From JBGPBY01 sp041481485 (GTDB taxonomy: Bacteria; Acidobacteriota; Terriglobia; 20CM-2-55-15), in NCBI GenBank assembly GCA_041481485.1, contig JBGPBY010000138.1:1-14812 (forward strand): a stretch of 14,812 bases of DNA, written 5' to 3'. This document shows positions 7,731 to 14,428 of the stretch, in pieces. A program made the translations under genes and the position numbers. The notes below the pieces were generated by a model. It made no database searches, was not told where the DNA came from, and saw nothing but the letters and a program-made list of their open reading frames with translations. Each line of letters begins with the position of its first letter. Within the stretch, counting starts at the first letter, position 1.

Positions 7731-7760
7731 ACTGTAGCATTCCGCAAAGAACCTCGTCAA
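7731..7760 (-). promoter_or_regulatory. Sigma-70-type promoter for rpmH and downstream genes
   Basis: Read on the minus strand, TTGACG (7755-7760) and TACAGT (7731-7736) are separated by 18 bases, close to the TTGACA/TATAAT consensus. Transcription would begin near 7724, leaving a roughly 20-base leader carrying the AAGGAG ribosome site. The -35 box overlaps the stop codon of the upstream ligase gene. It is the only clear promoter in front of the rpmH-to-rsmG series, which has gaps of 15 bases or less, so it may drive all seven genes (inference). Confidence 0.7.
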
Positions 7761-8968
7761 GGAAGGCTCTGTTTTTGCCTGCGAATCGCCGCATCGATAC
7801 CGAACGGAATAGATATGAGGAACATGAATAGCATGAACGGTTCGGAGTCTCCAAAGTTGTATTCAAAGAGGCCCATCACGAGAAATCCTGTAAGCGCTGC
7901 CAGGGCGGAAATCGCCGTCAGCCGGAGCGTCTGATCCGAAGCTTTTGTGAAGCGGAACAACGAATGAAACAGCACCGCCAATAACCATAGAAAGGCCGCA
8001 AAACAGAGCAAACCGCGTTCGGCGGCGATTTGCATGAAATCATTCTGCATATGTCCGAAATAAAACTGGCTGGAATCTCCCGGGTAATAATGCGGAAACT
8101 CTATCGGAATACGTTCCAGGCCGACTCCAAACCAGGGATGCTCTTCAACCATCTGAAGACCTGCTTTGAGCAGCGCGGCGCGGCCATAATCAGGACCAAA
8201 CTGTCCCTGTGCGCTTAGTGTGTACCGATGATAGATCAACGGTGTGGCGAGCAGCGCCACGATCACAATTGGAATAAGAATTGACACCAGTAGTTTCTTT
8301 GGTACCCACGGCGCCATCATCAAAAACCCAGCTCCTGCTCCGATCCAGGCACTTCGGGTATAACTGAAAATCAGAGCAACACCGACAAATGAAAGCGGAA
8401 TCATCCATCGGCGTCCGATCAGGACCAACACCGGTATTGCCGCACACCAGACAAGAAGCTGTCCTCCGCTGAACGTCATCCAATGCCCCATGAATCCCTT
8501 GACCCGGTCCAGAGCCATCGGGTCATCGCGTAGCGCACCGGTACTGAGAAAATGCCGTTCCTTGAGAGCAAACTGGACGAATGACGTCATCGCTTCGACC
8601 GACGCAATTGCGATAAGCAGGCGATAGGCTGTCTTCGCTCGCGCAGCATCGTTAACAAAATTTGCAGCCAGTAGCCCAATCGCGACGAGAACGAATTTCC
8701 GGATGGGCGCCCATCCCCGTAAAGGTTCAGGTGACATAGCCAGCGAAATCAGAGTAGTCTGCAGGAACACAATCAACGGAAGAACATAGGCTGGAACGCA
8801 AAACGGGCGCGGCCGAATCACAAACAACATCAGACACCCGACGCCCAACAGAATCTGCGCCGCTGCAATGGAAACCAGAGTTGCGGCAGCGCAGAAAATG
8901 GTAACGATGTACGTCGCCGCACTGAGAACGGATACGATGTGAATCCATAATTCGCGGCGGCTGCGCAT
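7757..8968 (-). CDS. O-antigen ligase/polymerase-like membrane protein (Wzy_C/WaaL family)
   Basis: A polytopic membrane protein of 403 residues from the ATG at 8968, with roughly ten hydrophobic segments. Family features of the O-antigen ligase/Wzy superfamily are visible: FMGHWMTFSGG near 159-169, the SYTRSAW motif that begins a helix (about 202-208), and the periplasmic loop with HPWFGVGLERIP (277-288) followed by HMQNDFMQIAAERGLL (306-321), in which His and Glu side chains are typically conserved. Such proteins join or polymerise undecaprenyl-linked glycans at the periplasmic face; substrate cannot be told from sequence. A TTG at 8992 would add eight residues; neither start has a good ribosome site. 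No other glycan genes are near, so it looks like a lone insertion between rpmH and dnaA. Confidence 0.82.
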   Translation of the reverse strand: MRSRRELWIHIVSVLSAATYIVTIFCAAATLVSIAAAQILLGVGCLMLFVIRPRPFCVPAYVLPLIVFLQTTLISLAMSPEPLRGWAPIRKFVLVAIGLLAANFVNDAARAKTAYRLLIAIASVEAMTSFVQFALKERHFLSTGALRDDPMALDRVKGFMGHWMTFSGGQLLVWCAAIPVLVLIGRRWMIPLSFVGVALIFSYTRSAWIGAGAGFLMMAPWVPKKLLVSILIPIVIVALLATPLIYHRYTLSAQGQFGPDYGRAALLKAGLQMVEEHPWFGVGLERIPIEFPHYYPGDSSQFYFGHMQNDFMQIAAERGLLCFAAFLWLLAVLFHSLFRFTKASDQTLRLTAISALAALTGFLVMGLFEYNFGDSEPFMLFMFLISIPFGIDAAIRRQKQSLP

Positions 8969-8992
8969 CGTCGTGGATCTTACTTGATTCAA

Positions 8993-9004
8993 CCGGATAT
9001 CCGG
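8993..9004. repeat. 12-bp perfect palindrome upstream of the ligase gene
   Basis: CCGGATATCCGG is self-complementary and lies 24 bases before the ligase ATG, right next to the alternative TTG start. It could be a regulator-binding dyad for the ligase or chance. Nothing else supports a function. Confidence 0.35.
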
Positions 9005-9018
9005 ACACTTTTGCGCTG

Positions 9019-9047
9019 TTGAAATGGAAAATTGAAAGTGTTACCCT
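9019..9047 (+). promoter_or_regulatory. Possible dnaA promoter
   Basis: TTGAAA (9019-9024) and TACCCT (9042-9047) are spaced by 17 bases, giving 5/6 and 3/6 matches to the sigma-70 boxes. It is the best pair I can find between 8993 and dnaA on the plus strand. A transcript would begin near 9054 and carry a leader of about 120 bases containing the large palindrome and DnaA-box-like sites, consistent with DnaA autoregulation (inference). Confidence 0.3.
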
Positions 9048-9109
9048 TGCGCCTCTTCTCAGGCCAGAAGACACCAAAAGCAGGTTAGCAAGCAGTCTGT
9101 AGGACATAT

Positions 9110-9135
9110 GCTTTTTCCACACGTGTGGAAAAAGC
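9110..9135. repeat. 26-bp perfect palindrome with two inverted DnaA-like boxes
   Basis: The left arm GCTTTTTCCACAC (9110-9122) is followed without a spacer by its exact reverse complement (9123-9135). Each arm contains TTTTCCACA (9113-9121 on plus; 9124-9132 on minus), one mismatch from the DnaA box TTATNCACA. It lies at the divergence of the two gene arms, 42 bases before the dnaA ATG. Likely role: DnaA-binding dyad in the dnaA-proximal origin part or autoregulatory operator. With no loop it is a poor RNA hairpin, and no T-run directly follows the dyad, so a terminator is less likely. Confidence 0.75.
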
Positions 9136-9136
9136 C

Positions 9137-9167
9137 TGTGAATATCTCACCCTTTTTATTTTTTGAA
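9137..9167. promoter_or_regulatory. Third DnaA-like box followed by a T-rich tract
   Basis: TGTGAATAT (9137-9145) is the reverse complement of ATATTCACA, one mismatch from TTATNCACA, and begins 13 bases after the start of the preceding inverted box. The tract 9152-9164 is almost all T. Together with the palindrome this makes a three-box cluster beside an easily melted stretch, a pattern expected for the dnaA-upstream part of an origin. Function is inferred. Confidence 0.5.
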
Positions 9168-9177
9168 ATGGTCATAC

Positions 9178-10482
9178 ATGGATAGTTGGCAACAAGTTTT
9201 GGCTGTTCTCGAACACAAGGTTAATCAGCAAAGTTACAACACGTGGTTCAAGCCCACACAGCTCATCAAACATGAAGGCCGGGCACTTTACGTGCGCGTC
9301 CCGAACAGATTTTTCCAGGAGTGGCTCAACGAGCATATTGACGTTGTATTGGAAGCATCGAAGGTTGCCGGGATCGGAGAGATCGACGTCGTCTACATCA
9401 CCGAAAAAGGTCCAGGGCCTCTTTCCGATTCGCCTACTCAGGGAAACCTCGATTTCGAGTCGATTGATAACACTCTGAACCTCAAATACACTTTCGACAC
9501 CTTTGTCGTTGGCTCCTCCAATCAATTCGTTCACGCCGCGGCACTCGCGGTGGCTGAAAATCCGTCGACGGCCTACAACCCGCTATTCATGTACGGCGGA
9601 GTGGGGCTGGGCAAAACACATCTCATGCATGCGATTGGGCATGAGATCAAGCGGCGGAATCACAATCTGCGTTTGACTTATATATCGACTGAAAAATTCA
9701 CGAATGAAACCATCAACGCCATCCGGTACGGAAAGATGGATAGCCTTCGTGAACGATACCGCAATAATGACGTTCTTTTAATCGATGATATTCAGTTTAT
9801 CGCCGGCAAGGAAAGAACTCAGGAGGAGTTCTTTCATACATTCAATTCCCTTTACGACACCCATAAGCAGATCATCATTTCGGCAGATTGCCCACCCCGC
9901 GAAATTCCCACAATCGAAGAGCGCCTACATTCGAGATTTGAATGGGGACTCATCGCCGATATTCAACCCCCCGATCTCGAAACTAAAGTAGCCATCATTC
10001 GCAAGAAGGCCGAGCAACAGAAAATCGAAATCCCGGACAATGTTGCGCTCTACATCGCCAGCAAAATTAAATCAAACATTCGCGAACTTGAAGGTGCTCT
10101 TGTCCGGCTCATTGCGTACTGTTCTTTGAAAGGCTATGAAATCACGCTGCCAGTTGCACAGGAAACTCTCCGCGACATTCTCAGTCCTGACGAGCGTGCT
10201 GTCACAATAGAAATGATTCAAAAGGGTGTTGCGGATTTTTTTGGAATGCGCGTCCAGGATTTGAAATCCCGGAACAACTCGAAAGCAATCACAGGACCGA
10301 GACAGATCTGCATGTACGTTTGCAAGAAAATCACAGGATCTTCACTGCCTCAGCTTGGCCGTGAGTTCGGGAACAAGCACCATACAACCGTATTGCATTC
10401 CATAAATAAAGTTGAATTTATGCGCCAACACAACAGGGAATTCAATCGTCAGGTGCAGCAGTTCATGGATTCATTCAAGTAA
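9178..10482 (+). CDS. dnaA: Chromosomal replication initiator DnaA
   Basis: DnaA binds DnaA boxes at oriC, forms an ATP-dependent filament, melts the origin and loads the helicase. The 434-residue product has domain I beginning MDSWQQVLAVLEHKVNQQSY, a short linker domain II (about 75-97), and the AAA+ domain with Walker A GGVGLGKT (140-147), Walker B LLIDDI (200-205) and EERLHSRFEWGL (247-258) carrying the arginine-finger region. Domain IV is a HTH DNA-binding domain with the signature GREFGNKHHTTVLHSI (394-409). In E. coli the equivalent of His401 is Asp433, in the base-contacting GRDHTTV stretch. I chose the ATG at 9178, which gives the typical N-terminus; a TTG at 9163 would add five residues. 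Neither has a strong ribosome site. Confidence 0.98.
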   Translation: MDSWQQVLAVLEHKVNQQSYNTWFKPTQLIKHEGRALYVRVPNRFFQEWLNEHIDVVLEASKVAGIGEIDVVYITEKGPGPLSDSPTQGNLDFESIDNTLNLKYTFDTFVVGSSNQFVHAAALAVAENPSTAYNPLFMYGGVGLGKTHLMHAIGHEIKRRNHNLRLTYISTEKFTNETINAIRYGKMDSLRERYRNNDVLLIDDIQFIAGKERTQEEFFHTFNSLYDTHKQIIISADCPPREIPTIEERLHSRFEWGLIADIQPPDLETKVAIIRKKAEQQKIEIPDNVALYIASKIKSNIRELEGALVRLIAYCSLKGYEITLPVAQETLRDILSPDERAVTIEMIQKGVADFFGMRVQDLKSRNNSKAITGPRQICMYVCKKITGSSLPQLGREFGNKHHTTVLHSINKVEFMRQHNREFNRQVQQFMDSFK

Positions 10483-10535
10483 TAGGTTGTGAACGGAGTG
10501 TGGAAATTATTCACCTGAATAAAATTCACAGGTTT

Positions 10536-10562
10536 TTGACAACAATGAATCGGTATTATGCA
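10536..10562 (+). promoter_or_regulatory. Possible dnaN promoter overlapping a DnaA box
   Basis: A perfect -35 hexamer TTGACA (10536-10541) is followed, after a short 15-base spacer, by TATGCA (10557-10562), a 3/6 match to -10. The perfect DnaA box TTATGCACA (10556-10564) covers this -10, so DnaA binding would block it. The short spacer makes the promoter doubtful; dnaN may also be read from the dnaA promoter. Confidence 0.3.
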
Positions 10563-10564
10563 CA
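10556..10564 (+). promoter_or_regulatory. Consensus DnaA box
   Basis: TTATGCACA matches TTATNCACA at every fixed position and lies 74 bases after the end of dnaA. It is the only exact match I found in the two gaps flanking dnaA. Confidence 0.75.
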
Positions 10565-10616
10565 GGAGTGCAACGGTTCCGGCGAGCATTAACGGACACA
10601 TTGAACGTTTCGCACA

Positions 10617-10652
10617 GAATTCACAGGTACTACGACTAGGGGTTAAATATTA
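10617..10652 (+). promoter_or_regulatory. Candidate origin unwinding element (DnaA box, trio repeats, AT-rich DNA)
   Basis: In order: a degenerate box GAATTCACA (10617-10625), GG, trinucleotides CTA-CGA-CTA (10630-10638; complement 3'-GAT-GCT-GAT-5'), GGGG (10639-10642) and TTAAATATTA (10643-10652), ending four bases before the dnaN ATG. This resembles the basal unwinding system described in Bacillus subtilis, where a DnaA box is followed by DnaA-trios next to the melted region. Only two of the three trios fit well and the G-run position differs, so the call is tentative. Confidence 0.4.
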
Positions 10653-10656
10653 CTGT

Positions 10657-11769
10657 ATGGAATTTACAGTTAGAAAATTCGATCTCTTACAGGAACTCAC
10701 TCTCATTCAAGGTGTGGTCGAACGGAAAACCACAATCCCTATTCTTGCAAATGTTCTCGTTCGGGCCGAAAACAGCGAATTGGGAATTGCTGCAACGGAT
10801 CTTGAAATCGGGTTGAAATCCGTCTGTAACGCAAAGGTAACCACTCCGGGTACGCTGACACTTCCAGCGAAACGGCTGTACGAAATCATTCGAGCGTTGC
10901 CAGACAAGGAAATCAAATTCAAACGTGGCGATGCGAATTGGGTCACATTAACTTGTGGTTCCAGCCGGTTTCGCATGGCTGGCTTGCCGCAGGAAGATTT
11001 TCCGCTGCTACCGGAACCGAAAGCAAAGTCAGTCCGGATTCCGGCAGAGGTCCTTTCGAAATTGATCACCCGGACTATCTTTGCAATCAGTACTGAAGAT
11101 TCGAAATACACTTTGAGCGGAGCGCTCCTTGTGCTCAAGCCCGGATCGATCACCATGGTTGCCACCGACGGACATCGACTGGCGCACATCGAAAAGTCAG
11201 AAGTACTGGAGGATGTTGGTGACGAAACCCGCGTCCTCGTTCCTAAGAAAGCTATGGCAGAACTGGTTCGAATGATTTCAGAAAGCGCAGATACCGAGCG
11301 AGTCGCTTTCTCCCGTGATGACAATCATCTTTTCTTCGATCTCGGTAAGCGGCTTCTTGTTTCCAGAATGTTGACCGGACAATTTCCAAACTATGAGGCA
11401 GTACTTCCGCGCAACAATGATCGAACGTTTCCAACCGACCGCGAGGAAATGGCAGCGGCAATCCGGCGAGTTGCCATACTTTCCGATGAAAAATCCCGAA
11501 CCATTAAGATTGCGGTTTCCAACGGCTCAATGGAAATTACTGCGAGTCATTCCGATCTGGGAGAGGCGCATGAAACGCTCGAAATTGATTACAATCGCGA
11601 GGAACTTCAGGTTGGATTTAACTACCAGTATCTGTTGGATTTCCTGACGACATCGGACGATCCGCAAGTCAATTTTGAATTCAAGGACAGCGAAAGCGCG
11701 GCCCAGCTCCGGGGAATTCCGGCAACAGACTACAGTTATCGCTACGTTGTTATGCCTATGCGGATATAA
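10657..11769 (+). CDS. dnaN: DNA polymerase III sliding clamp, beta subunit
   Basis: DnaN forms the ring-shaped dimer that tethers DNA polymerase III and many repair proteins to DNA. The 370-residue product is of usual size and has the three clamp domains: an N-terminal MEFTVRKFDLLQELTLIQGV, IPILANVLV (27-35), the conserved ATDGHRLA (169-176), and the C-terminal YVVMPMRI that forms part of the partner-binding pocket. I chose the ATG at 10657 because it gives the family N-terminus. An in-frame ATG at 10558 would add 33 unrelated residues read through the DnaA-box region. A weak AGGGG lies 14 bases upstream of the chosen start. Confidence 0.97.
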   Translation: MEFTVRKFDLLQELTLIQGVVERKTTIPILANVLVRAENSELGIAATDLEIGLKSVCNAKVTTPGTLTLPAKRLYEIIRALPDKEIKFKRGDANWVTLTCGSSRFRMAGLPQEDFPLLPEPKAKSVRIPAEVLSKLITRTIFAISTEDSKYTLSGALLVLKPGSITMVATDGHRLAHIEKSEVLEDVGDETRVLVPKKAMAELVRMISESADTERVAFSRDDNHLFFDLGKRLLVSRMLTGQFPNYEAVLPRNNDRTFPTDREEMAAAIRRVAILSDEKSRTIKIAVSNGSMEITASHSDLGEAHETLEIDYNREELQVGFNYQYLLDFLTTSDDPQVNFEFKDSESAAQLRGIPATDYSYRYVVMPMRI

Positions 11770-11869
11770 TGACTAATTGTATACCATATATTGTGGGAAC
11801 TAAGTCACTTAACCACCACTAATTTTTGTAGCTGCCAAAACTTTCTCCTCTAAAAACAAGCGGTCGATT

Positions 11870-11878
11870 TGCTACAAT
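11870..11878 (+). promoter_or_regulatory. Extended -10 promoter candidate for gyrB-gyrA
   Basis: TGCTACAAT has the TGn extension and a 5/6 match to TATAAT. No good -35 is seen 16-18 bases upstream, which extended -10 promoters can tolerate. Transcription would begin near 11885, giving a leader of about 110 bases before gyrB that includes the inverted repeat at 11891-11920. The rest of the 227-base dnaN-gyrB gap holds no gene I can recognise and no trace of recF. Confidence 0.5.
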
Positions 11879-11890
11879 AAAGGACGCGCG

Positions 11891-11920
11891 AAAGGGACCA
11901 CACTCTGTGAGTTTCCCTTT
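11891..11920 (+). repeat. Imperfect nested hairpin in the gyrB leader
   Basis: AAAGGGA (11891-11897) pairs with TCCCTTT (11914-11920), and CACA (11899-11902) with TGTG (11906-11909) around a CTC loop; a one-base and a four-base bulge separate the stems. A modestly T-rich stretch follows (ATTTCT). It could be a weak terminator of dnaN read-through or a leader structure affecting gyrB expression. Stability was not computed. Confidence 0.4.
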
Positions 11921-11996
11921 ATTTCTCTGAATGTTACCGGCGAGATGGTCGGTCCTAAAAAGTCTCCTCTCCGGAACGGAATAGGCGAACCTGTAA

Positions 11997-14420
11997 ATGG
12001 CGGAAAGACTCGACACGCAAGTCCCTGTTAAATCGAATCCGGTTTCCGGAACCAATGGTGAGTACGGGGCGAACCAAATCAAAGTTCTTGAAGGACTTGA
12101 AGCCGTTCGAAAGCGTCCGGCGATGTACATTGGATCAACCGGCATTGATGGGTTGCATCACCTGGTGTACGAAGTTGTCGACAATTCTATCGACGAGGCC
12201 CTGGCGGGGTATTGTACAGAGGTCCACGTTACTATCGACATCGCCGGGTCTGTCACAGTCATCGATAACGGGCGCGGTATTCCCACAGACATGCACAAGG
12301 ATGGCGTATCCGCCGCGGAAATCGTCCTGACCAAGCTTCATGCCGGTGGCAAATTCGACAACGACGCCTACAAAGTCTCCGGTGGATTACACGGCGTGGG
12401 AATCTCGGTGGTAAATGCTTTGTCGGAACAGCTGGATCTGGAAATCTGGCGTGAAGGAAAAGTCTTCGTTCAAACGTTCAAACGTGGAACGCCAACCGGC
12501 CGTTTGGAGACCACGGGGCATACCGACCGTCGCGGCACCAAAGTCACTTTCAAACCGGATACGGAGATATTCGAAACCACGGATTTCAGTTTCGATACGT
12601 TGTCTCAGCGGCTCCGGGAACTCGCGTTTCTGAACAAGGGTCTGTTGATTACGATTGACGATGAGCGAATCGACAAAAAACATGAGTTCCATTACACCGG
12701 AGGCATCGTTTCATTTGTCGAGCATCTCAACAAGAACAAGGCGGCGCTGCATGACCGGGTGATCTATTTTCAGGGTGTGCGCGACAGTGTTGATCTGGAG
12801 ATTGCTCTTCAATACAACGACGGATATCAGGAGCAGATTTTCGCATTTGCCAACAACATCAACACCCACGAGGGCGGCACGCATTTGATCGGATTCAAAT
12901 CCGCTCTCACGCGGACCGTCAACAACTACGCCGTCGCGAACAATTTGTTCAAAGACGTCAAAGAGAATCTGTCCGGCGACGATGTTCGAGAAGGCCTTGT
13001 CTGTGTTATCAGTGTGAAACTTCCCAATCCCCAGTTTGAGGGTCAGACTAAAACCAAGCTTGGCAACAGTGAAGTGAAAGGTATCGTCGAAACTCTCGTG
13101 AACGAAAGTTTTGGCCGGTACCTGGAGGAATCTCCAGCTCTTGCCAAGAAGATTATCGGCAAGGCGCTGGAAGCCTCTCGTGCCAGAGAAGCCGCCAGGC
13201 GGGCACGTGAGCTCGTCAGGCGAAAGGGCGCGCTAGACAGCATGGCGTTGCCCGGAAAGCTGGCGGATTGTCAGGAGCGTTCGCCGGAGTTGGCTGAAAT
13301 TTTCATTGTGGAAGGCGACTCCGCCGGAGGGTCTGCAAAACAGGGACGTGACCGCCGAACGCAGGCCATTCTTCCCATCAAGGGAAAGATTCTGAACGTC
13401 GAAAAAGCACGCTACGACAAGATGCTGGGCCACAACGAAATTGCCGCAATGATTACCGCTCTCGGTACAGGAATCGGCCAGGAGGATTTCGACGTCTCCA
13501 GGCTGCGCTATCACAAGATCATTATCATGACGGATGCAGACGTCGACGGCTCGCACATCCGGACTCTGCTCCTGACGTTTTTCTATCGCCAGATGATGGA
13601 GTTGATTGAACGAGGATATGTTTACATTGCGCAACCGCCGCTTTTCAATGTGAAAAAAGGCCGCTCGGAGCAATACATCAAAGACGAACGGCAATTGGCG
13701 CGTTTTCTTCTCAAGAAAGTTACCGAAAATCTTACGATCGGTACGGAGAGCGGCCACCATATCACCGGCCCTGAGCTTACGAGTTTCCTGGAGAAGCTCA
13801 TTGAACTGAACGGTGTATTTGCCAAGGTAGATCGGCATGTTCATGACGCCAGGGTCTTGGATCTGTTATTGACGGAAGGGGCCAATGCGCGTGGTTATCT
13901 CGCAGACAAGGATAAAGTAAGAGTCCTGGCCGAGAAGATTGAAGGCTTCGGATACAAAACCGAAGTTTCCACCGACGAAGAACACAGCGTCCAGAAGATT
14001 GTCTATCGCGAGGGTAGTCAGACTCCCCGCACCATTGGATATCAGTTGCTGTCGGGCGCGGAATATCAGCGCCTTGTAGCCCTCCATGAATCCATCGGAG
14101 AGATGGACCATCCGCCTTTTGTGGCGACTACGGAGGCCGGCAGTAAAAAACTTTCCAGCCGTCAGGAACTGGTCAGCCATTTGATGGAGGTTGGAAAAAA
14201 GGATCTGACGATCAAGCGCTACAAGGGCCTCGGAGAAATGAATCCTTCGGAATTGTGGGAAACCACAATGGACCCTGAAAAGAGAACATTGCTTCAGGTT
14301 CAGATCAACGACAAGGTATTTACGGACAATATTTTCACAATCCTGATGGGTGACGCTGTGGAACCGCGCCGTCAGTTCATCGAAGAAAACGCACTCGACG
14401 TGAAAAACCTCGACATCTAG
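11997..14420 (+). CDS. gyrB: DNA gyrase subunit B
   Basis: GyrB is the ATPase half of the A2B2 type II topoisomerase that introduces negative supercoils. The 807-residue product has the GHKL ATP site with EVVDNSIDEAL (59-69), DNGRGIP (90-96) and GGLHGVG (129-135), then the transducer domain. The TOPRIM metal site follows: EGDSAGGSAKQGRDR (439-453), the PIKGKILNVEKAR motif, and DADVDG (513-518). The C-terminal tail has RYKGLGEMNPSELWETTMDP (741-760). The stretch of about 550-735 between TOPRIM and tail matches the long insert of Gram-negative GyrB, and total length is near E. coli GyrB (804). The start at 11997 fits the family, with a short divergent 25-residue N-terminus. gyrA follows after eight bases. 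Confidence 0.98.
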   Translation: MAERLDTQVPVKSNPVSGTNGEYGANQIKVLEGLEAVRKRPAMYIGSTGIDGLHHLVYEVVDNSIDEALAGYCTEVHVTIDIAGSVTVIDNGRGIPTDMHKDGVSAAEIVLTKLHAGGKFDNDAYKVSGGLHGVGISVVNALSEQLDLEIWREGKVFVQTFKRGTPTGRLETTGHTDRRGTKVTFKPDTEIFETTDFSFDTLSQRLRELAFLNKGLLITIDDERIDKKHEFHYTGGIVSFVEHLNKNKAALHDRVIYFQGVRDSVDLEIALQYNDGYQEQIFAFANNINTHEGGTHLIGFKSALTRTVNNYAVANNLFKDVKENLSGDDVREGLVCVISVKLPNPQFEGQTKTKLGNSEVKGIVETLVNESFGRYLEESPALAKKIIGKALEASRAREAARRARELVRRKGALDSMALPGKLADCQERSPELAEIFIVEGDSAGGSAKQGRDRRTQAILPIKGKILNVEKARYDKMLGHNEIAAMITALGTGIGQEDFDVSRLRYHKIIIMTDADVDGSHIRTLLLTFFYRQMMELIERGYVYIAQPPLFNVKKGRSEQYIKDERQLARFLLKKVTENLTIGTESGHHITGPELTSFLEKLIELNGVFAKVDRHVHDARVLDLLLTEGANARGYLADKDKVRVLAEKIEGFGYKTEVSTDEEHSVQKIVYREGSQTPRTIGYQLLSGAEYQRLVALHESIGEMDHPPFVATTEAGSKKLSSRQELVSHLMEVGKKDLTIKRYKGLGEMNPSELWETTMDPEKRTLLQVQINDKVFTDNIFTILMGDAVEPRRQFIEENALDVKNLDI

Positions 14421-14428
14421 GGAATAGA

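Larger units (their letters stand above)
10483..10656. other. Candidate oriC region between dnaA and dnaN
   Basis: This 174-base gap holds several DnaA-box-like sequences: ATTTCCACA on minus (10499-10507, two mismatches), TTATTCACC (10507-10515, one), AAATTCACA (10522-10530, two), TTATGCACA (10556-10564, none) and GAATTCACA (10617-10625, two). The 11-mer AATTCACAGGT occurs twice exactly, at 10523-10533 and 10618-10628, 95 bases apart. An AT-rich stretch precedes dnaN. Many bacteria have oriC in this gap. I see no gene in it. Confidence 0.6.

Noticed and set aside
9110..9135. The palindrome before dnaA read as a rho-independent terminator
   Set aside because: It has no loop, no T-run directly follows the dyad, and no gene on the plus strand ends upstream; protein binding is a better fit.
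10558..10656. A 33-residue N-terminal extension of DnaN from an upstream in-frame ATG
   Set aside because: The extension is unlike any clamp N-terminus, is read through DnaA-box DNA, and the downstream ATG gives the family-typical start MEFTVRKFDLL.
12482..12490. A half parS-like sequence (ACGTGGAAC) inside gyrB
   Set aside because: Only one half-site matches and the left arm is unrelated, so chance within coding DNA is the simplest explanation.
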